NCBI RefSeq assembly: GCF_014650875.1
Contig: NZ_BMVU01000035.1
Span: 1-64,000 of the forward strand
From: Streptomyces minutiscleroticus
GTDB taxonomy: Bacteria > Actinomycetota > Actinomycetes > Streptomycetales > Streptomycetaceae
Direction: 5' to 3'
Length of the DNA stretch: 64,000 bases
The stretch's first letter is position 1. Every line of letters starts with the position of its first letter. This document shows positions 53,306-62,971 of the stretch, piece after piece. The notes beneath the pieces were generated by a model. It was given only the letters and a program-made list of their open reading frames with translations. It did not search any database and had not been told where the DNA came from. Position numbers and translations under genes: made by a program.

Positions 53306-54636
53306 CGTCGCTCCAGTGCGCGGTCGGTGAGGGTCGGGGCGGAGCCGGTGTAGCGGGCGGGATCGGTCAGCCCGGCCAGGTCGACGCCGGCGAGTTCGGG
53401 CAGGTCCTCCTCGGCCAGCAGCTCGCCCAGCGGACGGCCCTCGGCGTACGTCCGCCGCGCCAGCTCCGTGAGCAGGGACTTGGCGCGGGCGCGGCCCAGC
53501 AGCGGCGCCAGCTCGGCGGACAGGCGCTCGGAGACGACCAGGCCGTGGGTGGTGTCCAGGTTCCGGCGCATGGCGCCCGCGTGCACCTTCAGGCCCTCGG
53601 TCAGCTCCACCGCGTCGCGGGCCGCGCCGCCGACCAGGCGCAGCAGGTCGCGCAGCGGCTCCCACTCGGCGTGCCAGGCGCCCGCCGGGCGCTCGTCCCC
53701 GGCGGTCATCGAGGCGTACAGCGCGGCCGCGAGGTGCGGGGCGCGGCGGGCCGCGGCGGCGATCAGCGTGGACCGCACGGGGTTGGCCTTGTGCGGCATC
53801 GCGGAGGAGCCGCCGCCCGAGCCCTCGGCCAGCTCGGCGATCTCGGTGCGGGAGAGCGTGAGGACGTCCGCGGCGACCCTGCCCAGCGCGCCCGCCGCGA
53901 AGGCCAGGCAGCCGGCCAGGTCGGCGACCGGTGTGCGCAGCGTGTGCCACGGCAGTTCCGGCGCGGCCAGGCCGAGTTCGCGCGCGTACGCGGCGGGCAG
54001 CGCGGTCGCGTCGTCCGCGCCGTACGCCGTGAAGGCGGCCAGGGTGCCCGCGGCCCCGCCGAGCTGGGCGGGCAGCGTCCCGCGCACGGCCCGCACGCGG
54101 TCGCGGGCGTCGAGGACCAGCGCGCGCCAGCCCGCCGCCTTCAGCCCGAAGGTCGTCGGCACCGCGTGCTGAGTGAGCGTCCGGCCGGGCATGGCCGTGT
54201 CCCGGTGGTCCGCCGCGGTCCGGGCGAGCGCCTGCGCCGTGCGGCCGAGGTCGGCCAGCACGAGGTCGAGCGTGCGCACGGCGACCAGCATCATCGCCGT
54301 GTCCACGATGTCCTGGCTGGTCGCGCCCCGGTGCACGTACGGCCCGTACTCCTCGCCGACGGCCGCGGTCAGGTCCGCGACCAGCGGGATCACCGGGTTG
54401 CCGCCCTCGCGGGCGCGCAGCGCCAGGTCGCGCGGGTCGAAGCGGGCGGCGTCGGCGGCGGCGGCCACGGCCGGGCCGGCCCCCTCGGGCGCGAGTCCGA
54501 GGGAGACCTGCGCGCGGGTGAGCGCCGCCTCCGCGTCGAGCAGCGCCCGCAGGAGGGCGGCGTCGCCCGTCGCGGCCTCGGCGGGGGAGCCCGCCCGCCC
54601 GGGGGCGAGCAGGCCGGTGTCGCAGTCGGCTGTCAT
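53302..54636 (-). CDS. pcaB: 3-carboxy-cis,cis-muconate cycloisomerase
   Basis: 444 residues of the fumarase/aspartase superfamily. The family signature GSSAMPHKANP is present. Converts 3-carboxymuconate to 4-carboxymuconolactone. ATG 54636 overlaps the pcaG stop (ATGA). Confidence 0.94.
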   Translation of the reverse strand: MTADCDTGLLAPGRAGSPAEAATGDAALLRALLDAEAALTRAQVSLGLAPEGAGPAVAAAADAARFDPRDLALRAREGGNPVIPLVADLTAAVGEEYGPYVHRGATSQDIVDTAMMLVAVRTLDLVLADLGRTAQALARTAADHRDTAMPGRTLTQHAVPTTFGLKAAGWRALVLDARDRVRAVRGTLPAQLGGAAGTLAAFTAYGADDATALPAAYARELGLAAPELPWHTLRTPVADLAGCLAFAAGALGRVAADVLTLSRTEIAELAEGSGGGSSAMPHKANPVRSTLIAAAARRAPHLAAALYASMTAGDERPAGAWHAEWEPLRDLLRLVGGAARDAVELTEGLKVHAGAMRRNLDTTHGLVVSERLSAELAPLLGRARAKSLLTELARRTYAEGRPLGELLAEEDLPELAGVDLAGLTDPARYTGSAPTLTDRALERR

Positions 54637-55241
54637 CGATGGAACTCCAGGAAGACCGTCTCGTTCTCGCCCTGCAGGCGGATGTCGAAACGGTACGTGC
54701 CGTTGCCCTCGTCGGCGGCGATCAGCGTGTCGCGGCGCTCCGGCGCCAGCCGGGACAGCAGCGGGTCCGCGGCGAGCGCGGCGTCGTCGCCCGGCAGGTG
54801 GATCCGGGTGAACAGATGGGTCAGCAGGCCGCGGGCGAAGACGCAGACGCTGATGTAGGGGGCGTTGCCCCCGCGTGCGCCGGGCCGCAGCGTGTGCGCG
54901 TACCAGTGCCCGTTCGCGTCGGTCTGGATGCGGCCGAAGCCGGTGAACTCCACGCCGTTGCGGCCGAGGAAGTCCCCGCTCGCCGGGTCGCGCCGCATCG
55001 AGCCGTCGGTGGTGGGCATCCGCCCGTCGGGGCCGGGGCCCCACAGCTCCACGAGGGCGTCCGGCAGCGGCGCGCCCGCGCCGTCCAGCACGTAGCCGTG
55101 GACCGTGACGGTGTCGGGGTGGTCGCGGGGCGCGATGTCGTTGCCGCCGCGGAAGGGCAGCGCGTAGCCGTAGAAGGGGCCGACCGTGTGGGAGGGGGTG
55201 GGCAGCACGTTCTCCGGGCCGCTGGTGTCGATCTTCGTCAT
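54633..55241 (-). CDS. pcaG: Protocatechuate 3,4-dioxygenase alpha subunit
   Basis: 202 residues with the intradiol dioxygenase barrel (HTVGPFYGYALPF, DALVELWGPGPDG, TRIHLPGDD). The alpha subunit lacks the iron; the two Fe-ligand Tyr/His sets are in the beta subunit. ATG 55241, 5 bases after the pcaH stop, and it overlaps pcaB. Confidence 0.94.
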   Translation of the reverse strand: MTKIDTSGPENVLPTPSHTVGPFYGYALPFRGGNDIAPRDHPDTVTVHGYVLDGAGAPLPDALVELWGPGPDGRMPTTDGSMRRDPASGDFLGRNGVEFTGFGRIQTDANGHWYAHTLRPGARGGNAPYISVCVFARGLLTHLFTRIHLPGDDAALAADPLLSRLAPERRDTLIAADEGNGTYRFDIRLQGENETVFLEFHR

Positions 55242-55246
55242 GGCGG

Positions 55247-56020
55247 TCAGCGACCTTCCTCGATCCAGGTGGCGCCCGGGCCGTCGAGCACGATGTCCCA
55301 GTGGTAGCCGAGCGAGAACTCCGGCACCGACAGGCTGTGGTCGTAGGTGGCGACCAGCCGCTGCCGGGCGGCGTCGTCCGTCACGGACTGCAGGATCGGG
55401 TCGTAGGGGAACAGCGGGTCGTTCGGGAAGTACATCTGGGTCACGAGCCGCTGCGTGAACGCCGTGCCGAACAGCGAGAAGTGGATGTGGGCCGGGCGCC
55501 AGGCGTTGACGTGGTTGCGCCACGGGTACGGGCCGGGCCGGATGGTGGTGAAGCGGTAGAAGCCGTCGTCGTCGGTGAGGGTGCGGCCGACGCCGGTGAA
55601 GTTCGGGTCCAGCGGGGCGTCGTGCTGCTCGCGCCGGTGGGCGTAGCGGCCCGCCGAGTTGGCCTGCCAGATCTCGACGAGCTGGCCGCGCACCGGGCGG
55701 CCGCCGCGGTCGAGGAGCCGGCCCGAGACGGTGATCCGCTCGCCGACGGGCTCGCCGGTGTGCTGCCGGGTGAGGTCGTTGTCGGTCTCGGTGATGTCCC
55801 GCTCCCCGAAGGCGGGGGAGGACAGCTCCACCAGCTCCGGGTCCTTGCTGACGTCGATGGCGACCGGCGGCTGCTTCGGGTGGCGCAGCACCGAGGAGCG
55901 GTACGGGGCGTAGTCGCGGCGCGGGTGGTGCTCGACGGGCCCGCCGTCGGCGAGGCGCTTCTCGTACGCGGCGCGCTCGGCCGCGATCTCCGCGTCGATG
56001 TCCTGCTGGGTGAGGGTCAT
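55247..56020 (-). CDS. pcaH: Protocatechuate 3,4-dioxygenase beta subunit
   Basis: 257 residues. The non-heme Fe(III) ligands are recognisable: Tyr in AGRYAHR, Tyr in RPGPYPWRN, and the two His in RPAHIHFS. The N-terminal extension (DIDAEIAAERAAYEKRL) is typical of beta subunits. Cleaves protocatechuate between the hydroxyls to 3-carboxy-cis,cis-muconate. Confidence 0.95.
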   Translation of the reverse strand: MTLTQQDIDAEIAAERAAYEKRLADGGPVEHHPRRDYAPYRSSVLRHPKQPPVAIDVSKDPELVELSSPAFGERDITETDNDLTRQHTGEPVGERITVSGRLLDRGGRPVRGQLVEIWQANSAGRYAHRREQHDAPLDPNFTGVGRTLTDDDGFYRFTTIRPGPYPWRNHVNAWRPAHIHFSLFGTAFTQRLVTQMYFPNDPLFPYDPILQSVTDDAARQRLVATYDHSLSVPEFSLGYHWDIVLDGPGATWIEEGR

Positions 56021-56033
56021 GGGAACTCCTGGC

Positions 56034-57239
56034 CTACCGGCGTTCGAGGACCAGGGCGAGGCCCTGGCCGACGCCGATGCAGAGGGTGGCGACGCCGACG
56101 CCGCCGCCCTTGCGGGCGAGCTGGTGGGCGACGGTGCCGGCGAGGCGGGCGCCGGAGGCGCCGAGGGGGTGGCCGAGGGCGATGGCGCCGCCCTGCGGGT
56201 TGAGGATCGCGGGGTCGAACTCGGGCCACTCGGCCACGCAGCCCAGCACCTGGGCGGCGAAGGCCTCGTTCAGCTCCAGCACGTCCAGGTCCGCGAAGGA
56301 CCGGCCGGCCCTGGCCAGCGCCCGCTGCGTCGCCTCCACCGGGGCGAGGCCGAAGTACTGCGGGTCGATGGCGGAGACGCCGGTGGCCGAGACGCGGGCC
56401 AGGGGCTCGCGGCCGGTGGCGTCGAGGCCCTCCTCGTCGGTCAGCAGCAGGGCGGCGGCGCCGTCGTTGAGCGGGGAGGCGTTGCCGGCCGTCACCGTGC
56501 CCCCTTCCTCGCGGAAGGACGGCTTGAGCCCGGCCATCACCTCCAGGGAGGTGTCGGGCCGCACGGACTCGTCGGCGGCGACGAGGACCGGGCCGCCCTT
56601 GCGCCGCGGGATCCCCACCGGCGCGATCTCGGCGTCGAACAGGCCCTCGGCCTGCGCCTTCGCGGCCTTCTGGTGGCTGTGCAGCGCGAACTCGTCCTGC
56701 TGCGCGCGGCTGATCCCGTGCTTGTCGGCGATGAGCTCGGCCGACTCGCCCAGCGGGATCGTCCACTGGGGGTCCATCCTCGGGTTCACCATGCGCCAGC
56801 CGAGCGTGGTGGAGTACAACTCGGCGTGTCCGGCCGGGAATGGACGGTCGTTCTTGGGCAAGACGTAGGGCGCGCGGGTCATCGACTCGACGCCGCCGGC
56901 CAGGGCGATGGACGCGTCGCCGCAGGCGATGGCCCGCGCCGCCTGGATCACCGCCTCGAGGCCCGAGGCGCACAGCCGGTTGACCGTCACGCCCGGCACG
57001 GACGTGGGCAGGCCGGCCAGCAGGGCGGCCATCCGGCCGACGTTGCGGTTCTCCTCGCCGGCGCCGTTGGCGTTGCCGAAGTACACGTCCTCGATCCGGG
57101 ACGGGTCCAGCTCCGGTGTGCGGGCGAGCAGTTCGCGGACGGCGTGCGCGGCCAGGTCGTCCGGGCGCACCGACGCCAGGGCGCCGTTGTAGCGGCCGAT
57201 CGGGGTGCGCACGGCGTCGACGATGTAGACGTCCTTCAC
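56034..57239 (-). CDS. pcaF: 3-oxoadipyl-CoA thiolase
   Basis: 401 residues. Catalytic cysteine in NRLCASGLEA, His in GHPLGASGAR and second Cys in LCIGVGQG. Cleaves 3-oxoadipyl-CoA to succinyl-CoA and acetyl-CoA. GTG 57239 overlaps the pcaJ stop (GTGA); the N-terminal VKDVYIVDAVRTPIG is the thiolase start. Confidence 0.95.
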   Translation of the reverse strand: MKDVYIVDAVRTPIGRYNGALASVRPDDLAAHAVRELLARTPELDPSRIEDVYFGNANGAGEENRNVGRMAALLAGLPTSVPGVTVNRLCASGLEAVIQAARAIACGDASIALAGGVESMTRAPYVLPKNDRPFPAGHAELYSTTLGWRMVNPRMDPQWTIPLGESAELIADKHGISRAQQDEFALHSHQKAAKAQAEGLFDAEIAPVGIPRRKGGPVLVAADESVRPDTSLEVMAGLKPSFREEGGTVTAGNASPLNDGAAALLLTDEEGLDATGREPLARVSATGVSAIDPQYFGLAPVEATQRALARAGRSFADLDVLELNEAFAAQVLGCVAEWPEFDPAILNPQGGAIALGHPLGASGARLAGTVAHQLARKGGGVGVATLCIGVGQGLALVLERR

Positions 57240-57886
57240 GACCGGACCTCCTCCGGAACGCGGACCGGGGCGGCGGTCCTGGCCACGATCTCCTCGGCGG
57301 TGACGCCCGGCGCGCACTCCACCAGCACCAGGCCGTCGCCGGTGACGTCGAGGACGCCGAGGTCGGTGACGACCCGGTCCACGCAGCCCTTGCCGGTCAG
57401 CGGCAGCGAGCGCTCCTCGACGATCTTCGCCGAGCCGTCCTTGGCGGTGTGCGTCATCACCACGATCACCCGCCGGGCGCCGTGGACGAGGTCCATCGCG
57501 CCGCCGATGCCGGTGACGAGCCTGCCCGGCACCGCCCAGTTCGCCAGGTCGCCCCCGGCGGAGACCTGCATGGCGCCGAGGACGGCGACGTCGATGTGCC
57601 CGCCGCGGATCATCGCGAAGGACAGCGCGGAGTCGAAGCAGGCCGCGCCCGGCAGGACCGTGACGGTCTCCTTGCCTGCGTTGATCAGGTCCGGGTCGAC
57701 CTCCTCCTCGGTCGGGTACGGGCCCGTCCCGAGGATGCCGTTCTCCGACTCCAGCACCACCTCCACGCCCGGCGGGAGGTGGTTCGGGATCAGCGTCGGC
57801 AGGCCGATGCCGAGGTTGACGTACTGGCCGTCCCGAAGCTCCAGGGCCGCCCGCGCGGCCATCTCCTGCCTGCTCCAGCCGCTCAT
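57236..57886 (-). CDS. pcaJ: 3-oxoacid CoA-transferase subunit B
   Basis: 216 residues with the catalytic Glu in ESENGILG. With PcaI it moves CoA from succinyl-CoA to 3-oxoadipate. ATG 57886 overlaps the pcaI stop (ATGA). Confidence 0.94.
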   Translation of the reverse strand: MSGWSRQEMAARAALELRDGQYVNLGIGLPTLIPNHLPPGVEVVLESENGILGTGPYPTEEEVDPDLINAGKETVTVLPGAACFDSALSFAMIRGGHIDVAVLGAMQVSAGGDLANWAVPGRLVTGIGGAMDLVHGARRVIVVMTHTAKDGSAKIVEERSLPLTGKGCVDRVVTDLGVLDVTGDGLVLVECAPGVTAEEIVARTAAPVRVPEEVRS

Positions 57887-58638
57887 GACCGCACCGTCCG
57901 CTGCTCGATCCGCTTGTCCGCCGCCTGCTCGGGGGTGAGGGCCACCACCCGCTGCACGAAGATCCCGGGCAGGTGTACCGCGTCCGGGTCCAGCTCGCCG
58001 GGCTCCACCACCTCCTCCACCTCGGCGACCGTGATCCGCCCGGCCATCGCGGCCAGCGGGTTGAAGTTGCGGGAGGACTTGCGGAACACCAGGTTCCCGT
58101 GCCGGTCGCCGCGGTGGGCGCGCACCAGCGCGAAGTCGGTGCGGATGCCGCGCTCCAGCACGTACTCGGTGCCGTCGAACTCGCGCACCTCCTTGGCCGG
58201 CGAGGCCAGGGCGACGCCGCCGGCGCCGTCGTAGCGCCAGGGCAGCCCGCCCTCGGCGACCTGCGTGCCGACCCCGGCCGGGGTGTAGAAGGCGGGGATG
58301 CCCGCGCCGCCGGCCCGCAGCCGCTCGGCCAGCGTGCCCTGCGGGATCAGCTCCACCTCCAGCTCGCCGGCCAGGTACTGCCGCGCGAACTCCTTGTTCG
58401 CCCCGATGTAGGAGCCGGTCACCCGCGCGATCCGCCCCGCCGCCAGCAGCACCGCCAGGCCGGACTCCATCGCGCCGCAGTTGTTCGAGACCACCGACAA
58501 ACCGGTCGTGCCCCGCTCGTACAGCGCCTGGATCAGCACGTTCGGCACACCGCTCAGACCGAACCCGCCGACCGCCAGCGACGCGCCGTCCGCCACGTCG
58601 GCCACCGCCTCCTCGGCGGTGGCCACCACCTTGTCCAT
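57883..58638 (-). CDS. pcaI: 3-oxoacid CoA-transferase subunit A
   Basis: 251 residues with the Gly-rich GGFGLSGVPN loop and NNCGAMESGLAVLL. First gene of the pcaIJFHGBL operon. The ATG at 58638 is about 80 bases from the operator-like sequence. Confidence 0.94.
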   Translation of the reverse strand: MDKVVATAEEAVADVADGASLAVGGFGLSGVPNVLIQALYERGTTGLSVVSNNCGAMESGLAVLLAAGRIARVTGSYIGANKEFARQYLAGELEVELIPQGTLAERLRAGGAGIPAFYTPAGVGTQVAEGGLPWRYDGAGGVALASPAKEVREFDGTEYVLERGIRTDFALVRAHRGDRHGNLVFRKSSRNFNPLAAMAGRITVAEVEEVVEPGELDPDAVHLPGIFVQRVVALTPEQAADKRIEQRTVRS

Positions 58639-58714
58639 CCGCGAAGCCCCATCTCTCCCGGGTGACCAGCGCCCTGCGTCCCGCGTCCCGTGACCCGAGG
58701 GGCCGGGGCCGGAA

Positions 58715-58736
58715 AATACTCAGCGCACTGATTATT
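58715..58736. promoter_or_regulatory. PcaV-type operator candidate
   Basis: AATACTCAGCGCACTGATTATT is a 22-base imperfect palindrome (TCAG-N4-CTGA core), 18 of 22 positions symmetric. A second related half-site, TTCAGTGCAC, lies at 58851-58860 before pcaV. It is the likely MarR repressor site for pcaI and possibly for autoregulation. The 273-base divergent gap is otherwise featureless. Confidence 0.6.
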
Positions 58737-58912
58737 TCTGCGAGGTTCCCCTCACGCTGCCATCAGCCGCCATGACCGTCAAGACCCCAGCTGCAGGCGG
58801 TTTCGAAGAGCGGTGCGGAGGCAGACAGGGCGGTGGTACGGGCGCTATCGTTCAGTGCACCTACGAAATCGACCCGTGGACGTCCCCGCGTCCGCGGGAC
58901 TGAGGAGCGCAC

Positions 58913-59377
58913 ATGGCAGCGGTGGACCTCTCCACCCACCCCGGGCACCTGGCCCGGCGGCTGCAGCAGGCGCACTACCTGCTGTGGAACACGATGGTCT
59001 CCGAGGAGATCACCTCGCCGCAGTTCGCGGTCCTCAACACGCTCGTCGCCGAGCCCGGCCTCGACCAGCGCACCGTGGGCGAGCGGGTGGGCCTGGACCG
59101 GTCCACCATCGCCGAGGTGATCAGCAGGCTCGACCGCCGCGGACTGCTCGACAAGGTCCGCGACCCGCAGGACGGCCGCCGCTCCCTGCTGCGCCCGACC
59201 GAGGAAGGGGTGCGCACGCACCGCAGGCTGACCGTGCGCACGGCCCGGATGAACCAGGTCTTCCTGGCCCCGCTGTCGGCCGACGAGCGGACCGTCTTCT
59301 TCGACCTGATCCAGCGCGTCGCCGACGCCGCCGAGGGCCTGCGCCACCCGGCGGAGCCGGTCGCGGGCCGGCGCTGA
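58913..59377 (+). CDS. pcaV: MarR-family repressor of the pca operon
   Basis: 154 residues with a winged HTH (about 50-115: GLDQRTVGERVGLDRSTIAEVISRLDRRGLLDK) and helical dimer ends. S. coelicolor has a divergent MarR protein, PcaV, in the same position that releases the operon when protocatechuate binds; this is most likely its orthologue. ATG 58913 with TGAGGAG. Confidence 0.9.
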   Translation: MAAVDLSTHPGHLARRLQQAHYLLWNTMVSEEITSPQFAVLNTLVAEPGLDQRTVGERVGLDRSTIAEVISRLDRRGLLDKVRDPQDGRRSLLRPTEEGVRTHRRLTVRTARMNQVFLAPLSADERTVFFDLIQRVADAAEGLRHPAEPVAGRR

Positions 59378-59442
59378 CACCGTCCCGCGCGGACGGGGAG
59401 CAGCCGGCCGCGCGGACGCCGGCCGCCACCCGGGCGGACGGC

Positions 59443-60498
59443 TCACCCCTGGGCGAGCACCACCCACACCGGCCCCTCGGCGAAGTTCACCGGCCGCCCG
59501 TCCGCCGTCGTGAACCGCGTGCCCTCCGCGGCGCCGGGGCGCCGCCAGCCGACGTCGTAGACGCGCCCGTCGCGCAGCACCTTCGCCGCCCCCGACCCCA
59601 CGGTCTCCGTGTACGGGGTGAAGCTCCCGCGCGAGTCCTGCAGCTGTGACCTGCGCACCTTCACGTACTGCAGCACGACCGTCGACGCGCCCACGCGCGC
59701 GCCGTCCGTCGTCACCGTCGGCGTGCCGTCCATCGACACCAGCCACCGTCGCTTGGCCGCCGACCAGGCGAACGTGAAGCGGGCGGCGGGGAAGCGCACC
59801 GTCCGCGTGGCCGCCGGCGTGCCGCCCGCCGGCGCCTTCCCGTACCGGAACCCGGTCGTCAGCGCGTGCGCGCCCGGCGCGGTGCCCATCAGCCGCTGCG
59901 GCCGCAGGTAGAGGTTGTGCGGCGACGGCCGGTCCGCGCTGCGGTAGTAGGAGCCGGGAGCGCTCTCGGGCGTCCGTGCCGCGAGCGGCGCCTGCTCGAT
60001 CAGCCGCGTCACCGCCCGCTGCGCACCCGAGTAGGCGAGCCTCGGCCCGTCGAACTGGCGCAGCAGCTCCAGGTCGGACTCGCGGGCGCTGCGCACCGGG
60101 CCGACCGCCTCCGGCAGCATGGTCGCGTACACCGCAAGCAGCCTGCTCAGGCCGCCCTCCACCTGCTCGACGTAGACGACGTCCGCCTTGTCCAGGCCGG
60201 TCTGCGGCCTGGCCCCGGCCACGTTGTCGATCTTCACCGCGAGGACCGGCCCCGCGGCGCCCCGCGCCGGTCCGCCGGCGCCCTGCGGGTCCTGCGGGGG
60301 GTGCCCGCCGGGCGGCGCGTTCCGCGGGGCGCCCCCGCCGCCGTGCGAGGCCCCCGCGCGGCCGTCGTCCGCCGGGCCCTTCGCCGCGCAGCCCGCCGCG
60401 AGGCAGCCCGCCAGCAGGAGGGACAGCACGGCCACCACCGGGGCGCGGCGCCCGCCGCGCCCCGCCCGGTCCGCCGCCCGGACCGTTTCGCTCGTCAT
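59443..60498 (-). CDS. DUF3048 lipoprotein
   Basis: 351 residues. Signal peptide with lipobox LAAGC, a Gly/Pro linker, then the two DUF3048 (YerB-like) halves: VKIDNVAGARPQTGLDKADVVY and the C-terminal part ending NFAEGPVWVVLAQG. Function unknown; it is conserved in Gram-positive bacteria. ATG 60498 is chosen; ATG 60507 is possible. Confidence 0.87.
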   Translation of the reverse strand: MTSETVRAADRAGRGGRRAPVVAVLSLLLAGCLAAGCAAKGPADDGRAGASHGGGGAPRNAPPGGHPPQDPQGAGGPARGAAGPVLAVKIDNVAGARPQTGLDKADVVYVEQVEGGLSRLLAVYATMLPEAVGPVRSARESDLELLRQFDGPRLAYSGAQRAVTRLIEQAPLAARTPESAPGSYYRSADRPSPHNLYLRPQRLMGTAPGAHALTTGFRYGKAPAGGTPAATRTVRFPAARFTFAWSAAKRRWLVSMDGTPTVTTDGARVGASTVVLQYVKVRRSQLQDSRGSFTPYTETVGSGAAKVLRDGRVYDVGWRRPGAAEGTRFTTADGRPVNFAEGPVWVVLAQG

Positions 60499-60721
60499 GT
60501 CGACCATCGCCCACCGCACCCCGTGCTCCCTGAGTGTCCGTTCACCGCGTCGACGGGCGGCATACCCGATCCGGCCAGTGCCGTCCGGTTTCCGTGGGCC
60601 GAACGGGGTGCGGACGCGGGCGGACGGGTGAACGGGGCGCCGCGGACGGGGCCGGACGGCGCAGCGGCCGACCCCGGTCCCCCGGGGCCGGCCGCTCGTG
60701 GCCGGAGTCGGCCGGAGCCCG

Positions 60722-62971
60722 TCAAAGCTCCTTGACCCGGACGTCCCGGTACGAGATCACGTCCGAGACGCCGTGCACCTGCAGCCCGATGTAGCCGGAG
60801 GCGAAGCGCCGCCCGTCCGTGCCCGGGTCGTCCGCGCGCGGCGGCTCGAAGACCTGGCCGCCGGTGTTGTCGAACTCGTTGATCAGCACGCCGTTGCGGT
60901 ACACCGAGTAGTGCTGGTCGACCACGCGGATCTCGTAGTCGTTCCAGGTGCCCTTCTGGGTGACGCCCGCACCGGCCAGGCCCACGCGGTCGAAGCCGTA
61001 GACCGAGCCGGTCTTGTACATGTCGCCGTCGGGCCGGTCGAACGCCTGGATCTCGTGCCCGTACTTGATGGCGGCCCACTCCGGGCGCGGCTCCTCCGGG
61101 TGGTCGTGGACCCACGGGAAGCGGACGAACACGCCGCCGTTGGCGTTCCCGGTGCCCGGCGCGTCGTCCCGCCACTGCAGCTTCAGCGAGAAGTCGCCGA
61201 ACTTGCGCTCGGGGAACCACAGCATGCCGAGCCCGTCCTTCGACGTGCCGGACGTGATCGAGCCGTCGTCGTTGAGGCGGAAGGAACCGCCGCCCACCTG
61301 CTGCCACTTGGCGAACGACTCCTGCGTGCCGTCGAGGATCGGGCGGTAGCCCTCCGTCTGGCCCGGCTTGCCGATGCCCGACTGCTTGGCCGCCTTGGTG
61401 ACCTGCCGGTGCTCGCGCTTGTCGACCACCCCGTCCTTCTCCAGCCGGTCCAGGACGGTCTCGACGTGCTTGAGGAAGAGCGCGTGGGAGGTCCACTCCC
61501 GCTCGTCCTCGATCAGCTCGTTGATCCGGCAGCGGCTGTTCGTCAGCCGGTTGGGCACGCCCGAGTCGACCGTGCCGACGATCACCGTCAGGCGCTCGTC
61601 GTACTCCGGGCACGGGGGCGCCGGGACCCCGCCCGCCGCGACCGTGAAGCTCACGGTCCGCGCGGCCGCGGTGTTGCCCGCCTTGTCGACGGCCCGGTAC
61701 GCCAGCGTGTGCGCGCCCGCGCGGTCCACCACGACGGGCGCGGTGTAGGCGAGGTACGGTCCGCCGTCCAGCGCGTACTCGATGCGGTCCACGCCCGAGC
61801 CGCCCTCGTCGGCGGCGGTCACGGTGACCTTGGCGCTGCCGACGTAGGCGCCCGCCGCGTTCCTCGTGCCCTCGACGCTCACGCCGGTCACCGGGGGCGT
61901 GGTGTCCTGCGCGGGCGGGGCGACGACGGTGAAGGACACCGACTTCTCGGCGGCCGCGTTGCCGGCCTTGTCGGTGGCCCGGTAGCGCACCGTGTGGTCG
62001 CCGGCCGCGTGCACCATCACCGGCACGGTGTACGGCTGCCACGCCCCGGAGGCGCCGAGCGCGTACTCGATCGTGTTGACGCCGGACCCGGTGTCGGAGG
62101 CGGAGACGGTGACGGTCGCCATGGAGACGTAGTCGCCGTCGGCGTTCTTCTCACCGGTGACGGTGGCCGAGGTCTCCGGCGGCGTCGTGTCGTCGCTCGA
62201 CGGGGCCGCCACGGTGAACTCCACCGTCTTCTCGGCGGAGGTGTTGCCCGCCTTGTCCACGGCCCGGTAGCGGATGCTGTGCGCGCCCACCTGGTCGACC
62301 ACGACCGGCGCGGTGTACGGCTGCCAGGCGCCGTCCGCGCCGACGGCGTACTCGATGCGGTCCACGCCCGAGCCCTCGTCGGTGGCCGCGAGGGTCACCG
62401 ACGCGGAGCCGACGTACGCGCCGTCCGCGTTCTTCTGCCCCTCCACGGTGGCCGAGGTCCCGGGCGCCTCCGTGTCCTCGCCGCCGGCCTCGGTGACCAC
62501 CAGGACGCCCTGCATGGACCCGTGGCCCGGGATCGTGCAGTGGTAGCGGTAGCGGCCGGGGGTGAGCGTGACCTCGGCCGTGTGCCGTCCGCCCTGGGCG
62601 TCGAAGGGGTTGGCCAGGATGTTCAGCTGGACGTCGTCGTTGTACTCCGGGTCGGAGACGTCGAACGTCAGCGTGTGCGGCATGCCGGTGGTGTTGCCGG
62701 TCGCCTCGCTGTTCTCGAAGACGATCGTGGCCGGCCCGGCGACCGCCGTCGCGGGCGCCGAGGTGTACTCGGTGATGTCGTCGCCGGCCGTCCAGGTCAG
62801 CGTCTGCGCGGCCGCCCGCTCGGCGCCGGCGCCGCCCGCCGCGTCGTCGGACCGCCCGAAGGCCGCCGTCGACGTCAGGCCGAGCACCATCAGGACGGAC
62901 GCCAGCAGCGCCGTCCACACCCGTGCGGCTCTTCGCCGCCGGTTCCGTACGCGTGTCCGTGCCACGCCCAT
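60722..62971 (-). CDS. Secreted cupredoxin / Ig-like repeat / DUF1080 protein
   Basis: 749 residues. Signal peptide (about 1-38); type-1 copper (plastocyanin-like) domain (about 55-160) with its His in MPHTLTF and Cys/His/Met in YHCTIPGHGSM; three Ig-like repeats of about 97 residues (about 170-460, each ending AVDKAGNT-like); a helical FIMAH-like part (about 475-540); C-terminal DUF1080/3-keto-disaccharide-hydrolase domain (about 560-749). It resembles the actinobacterial OmpL47-type proteins near sugar dehydrogenases. ATG 62971 shares a base with the upstream stop (TGATG), so it is translated with that gene. Confidence 0.88.
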   Translation of the reverse strand: MGVARTRVRNRRRRAARVWTALLASVLMVLGLTSTAAFGRSDDAAGGAGAERAAAQTLTWTAGDDITEYTSAPATAVAGPATIVFENSEATGNTTGMPHTLTFDVSDPEYNDDVQLNILANPFDAQGGRHTAEVTLTPGRYRYHCTIPGHGSMQGVLVVTEAGGEDTEAPGTSATVEGQKNADGAYVGSASVTLAATDEGSGVDRIEYAVGADGAWQPYTAPVVVDQVGAHSIRYRAVDKAGNTSAEKTVEFTVAAPSSDDTTPPETSATVTGEKNADGDYVSMATVTVSASDTGSGVNTIEYALGASGAWQPYTVPVMVHAAGDHTVRYRATDKAGNAAAEKSVSFTVVAPPAQDTTPPVTGVSVEGTRNAAGAYVGSAKVTVTAADEGGSGVDRIEYALDGGPYLAYTAPVVVDRAGAHTLAYRAVDKAGNTAAARTVSFTVAAGGVPAPPCPEYDERLTVIVGTVDSGVPNRLTNSRCRINELIEDEREWTSHALFLKHVETVLDRLEKDGVVDKREHRQVTKAAKQSGIGKPGQTEGYRPILDGTQESFAKWQQVGGGSFRLNDDGSITSGTSKDGLGMLWFPERKFGDFSLKLQWRDDAPGTGNANGGVFVRFPWVHDHPEEPRPEWAAIKYGHEIQAFDRPDGDMYKTGSVYGFDRVGLAGAGVTQKGTWNDYEIRVVDQHYSVYRNGVLINEFDNTGGQVFEPPRADDPGTDGRRFASGYIGLQVHGVSDVISYRDVRVKEL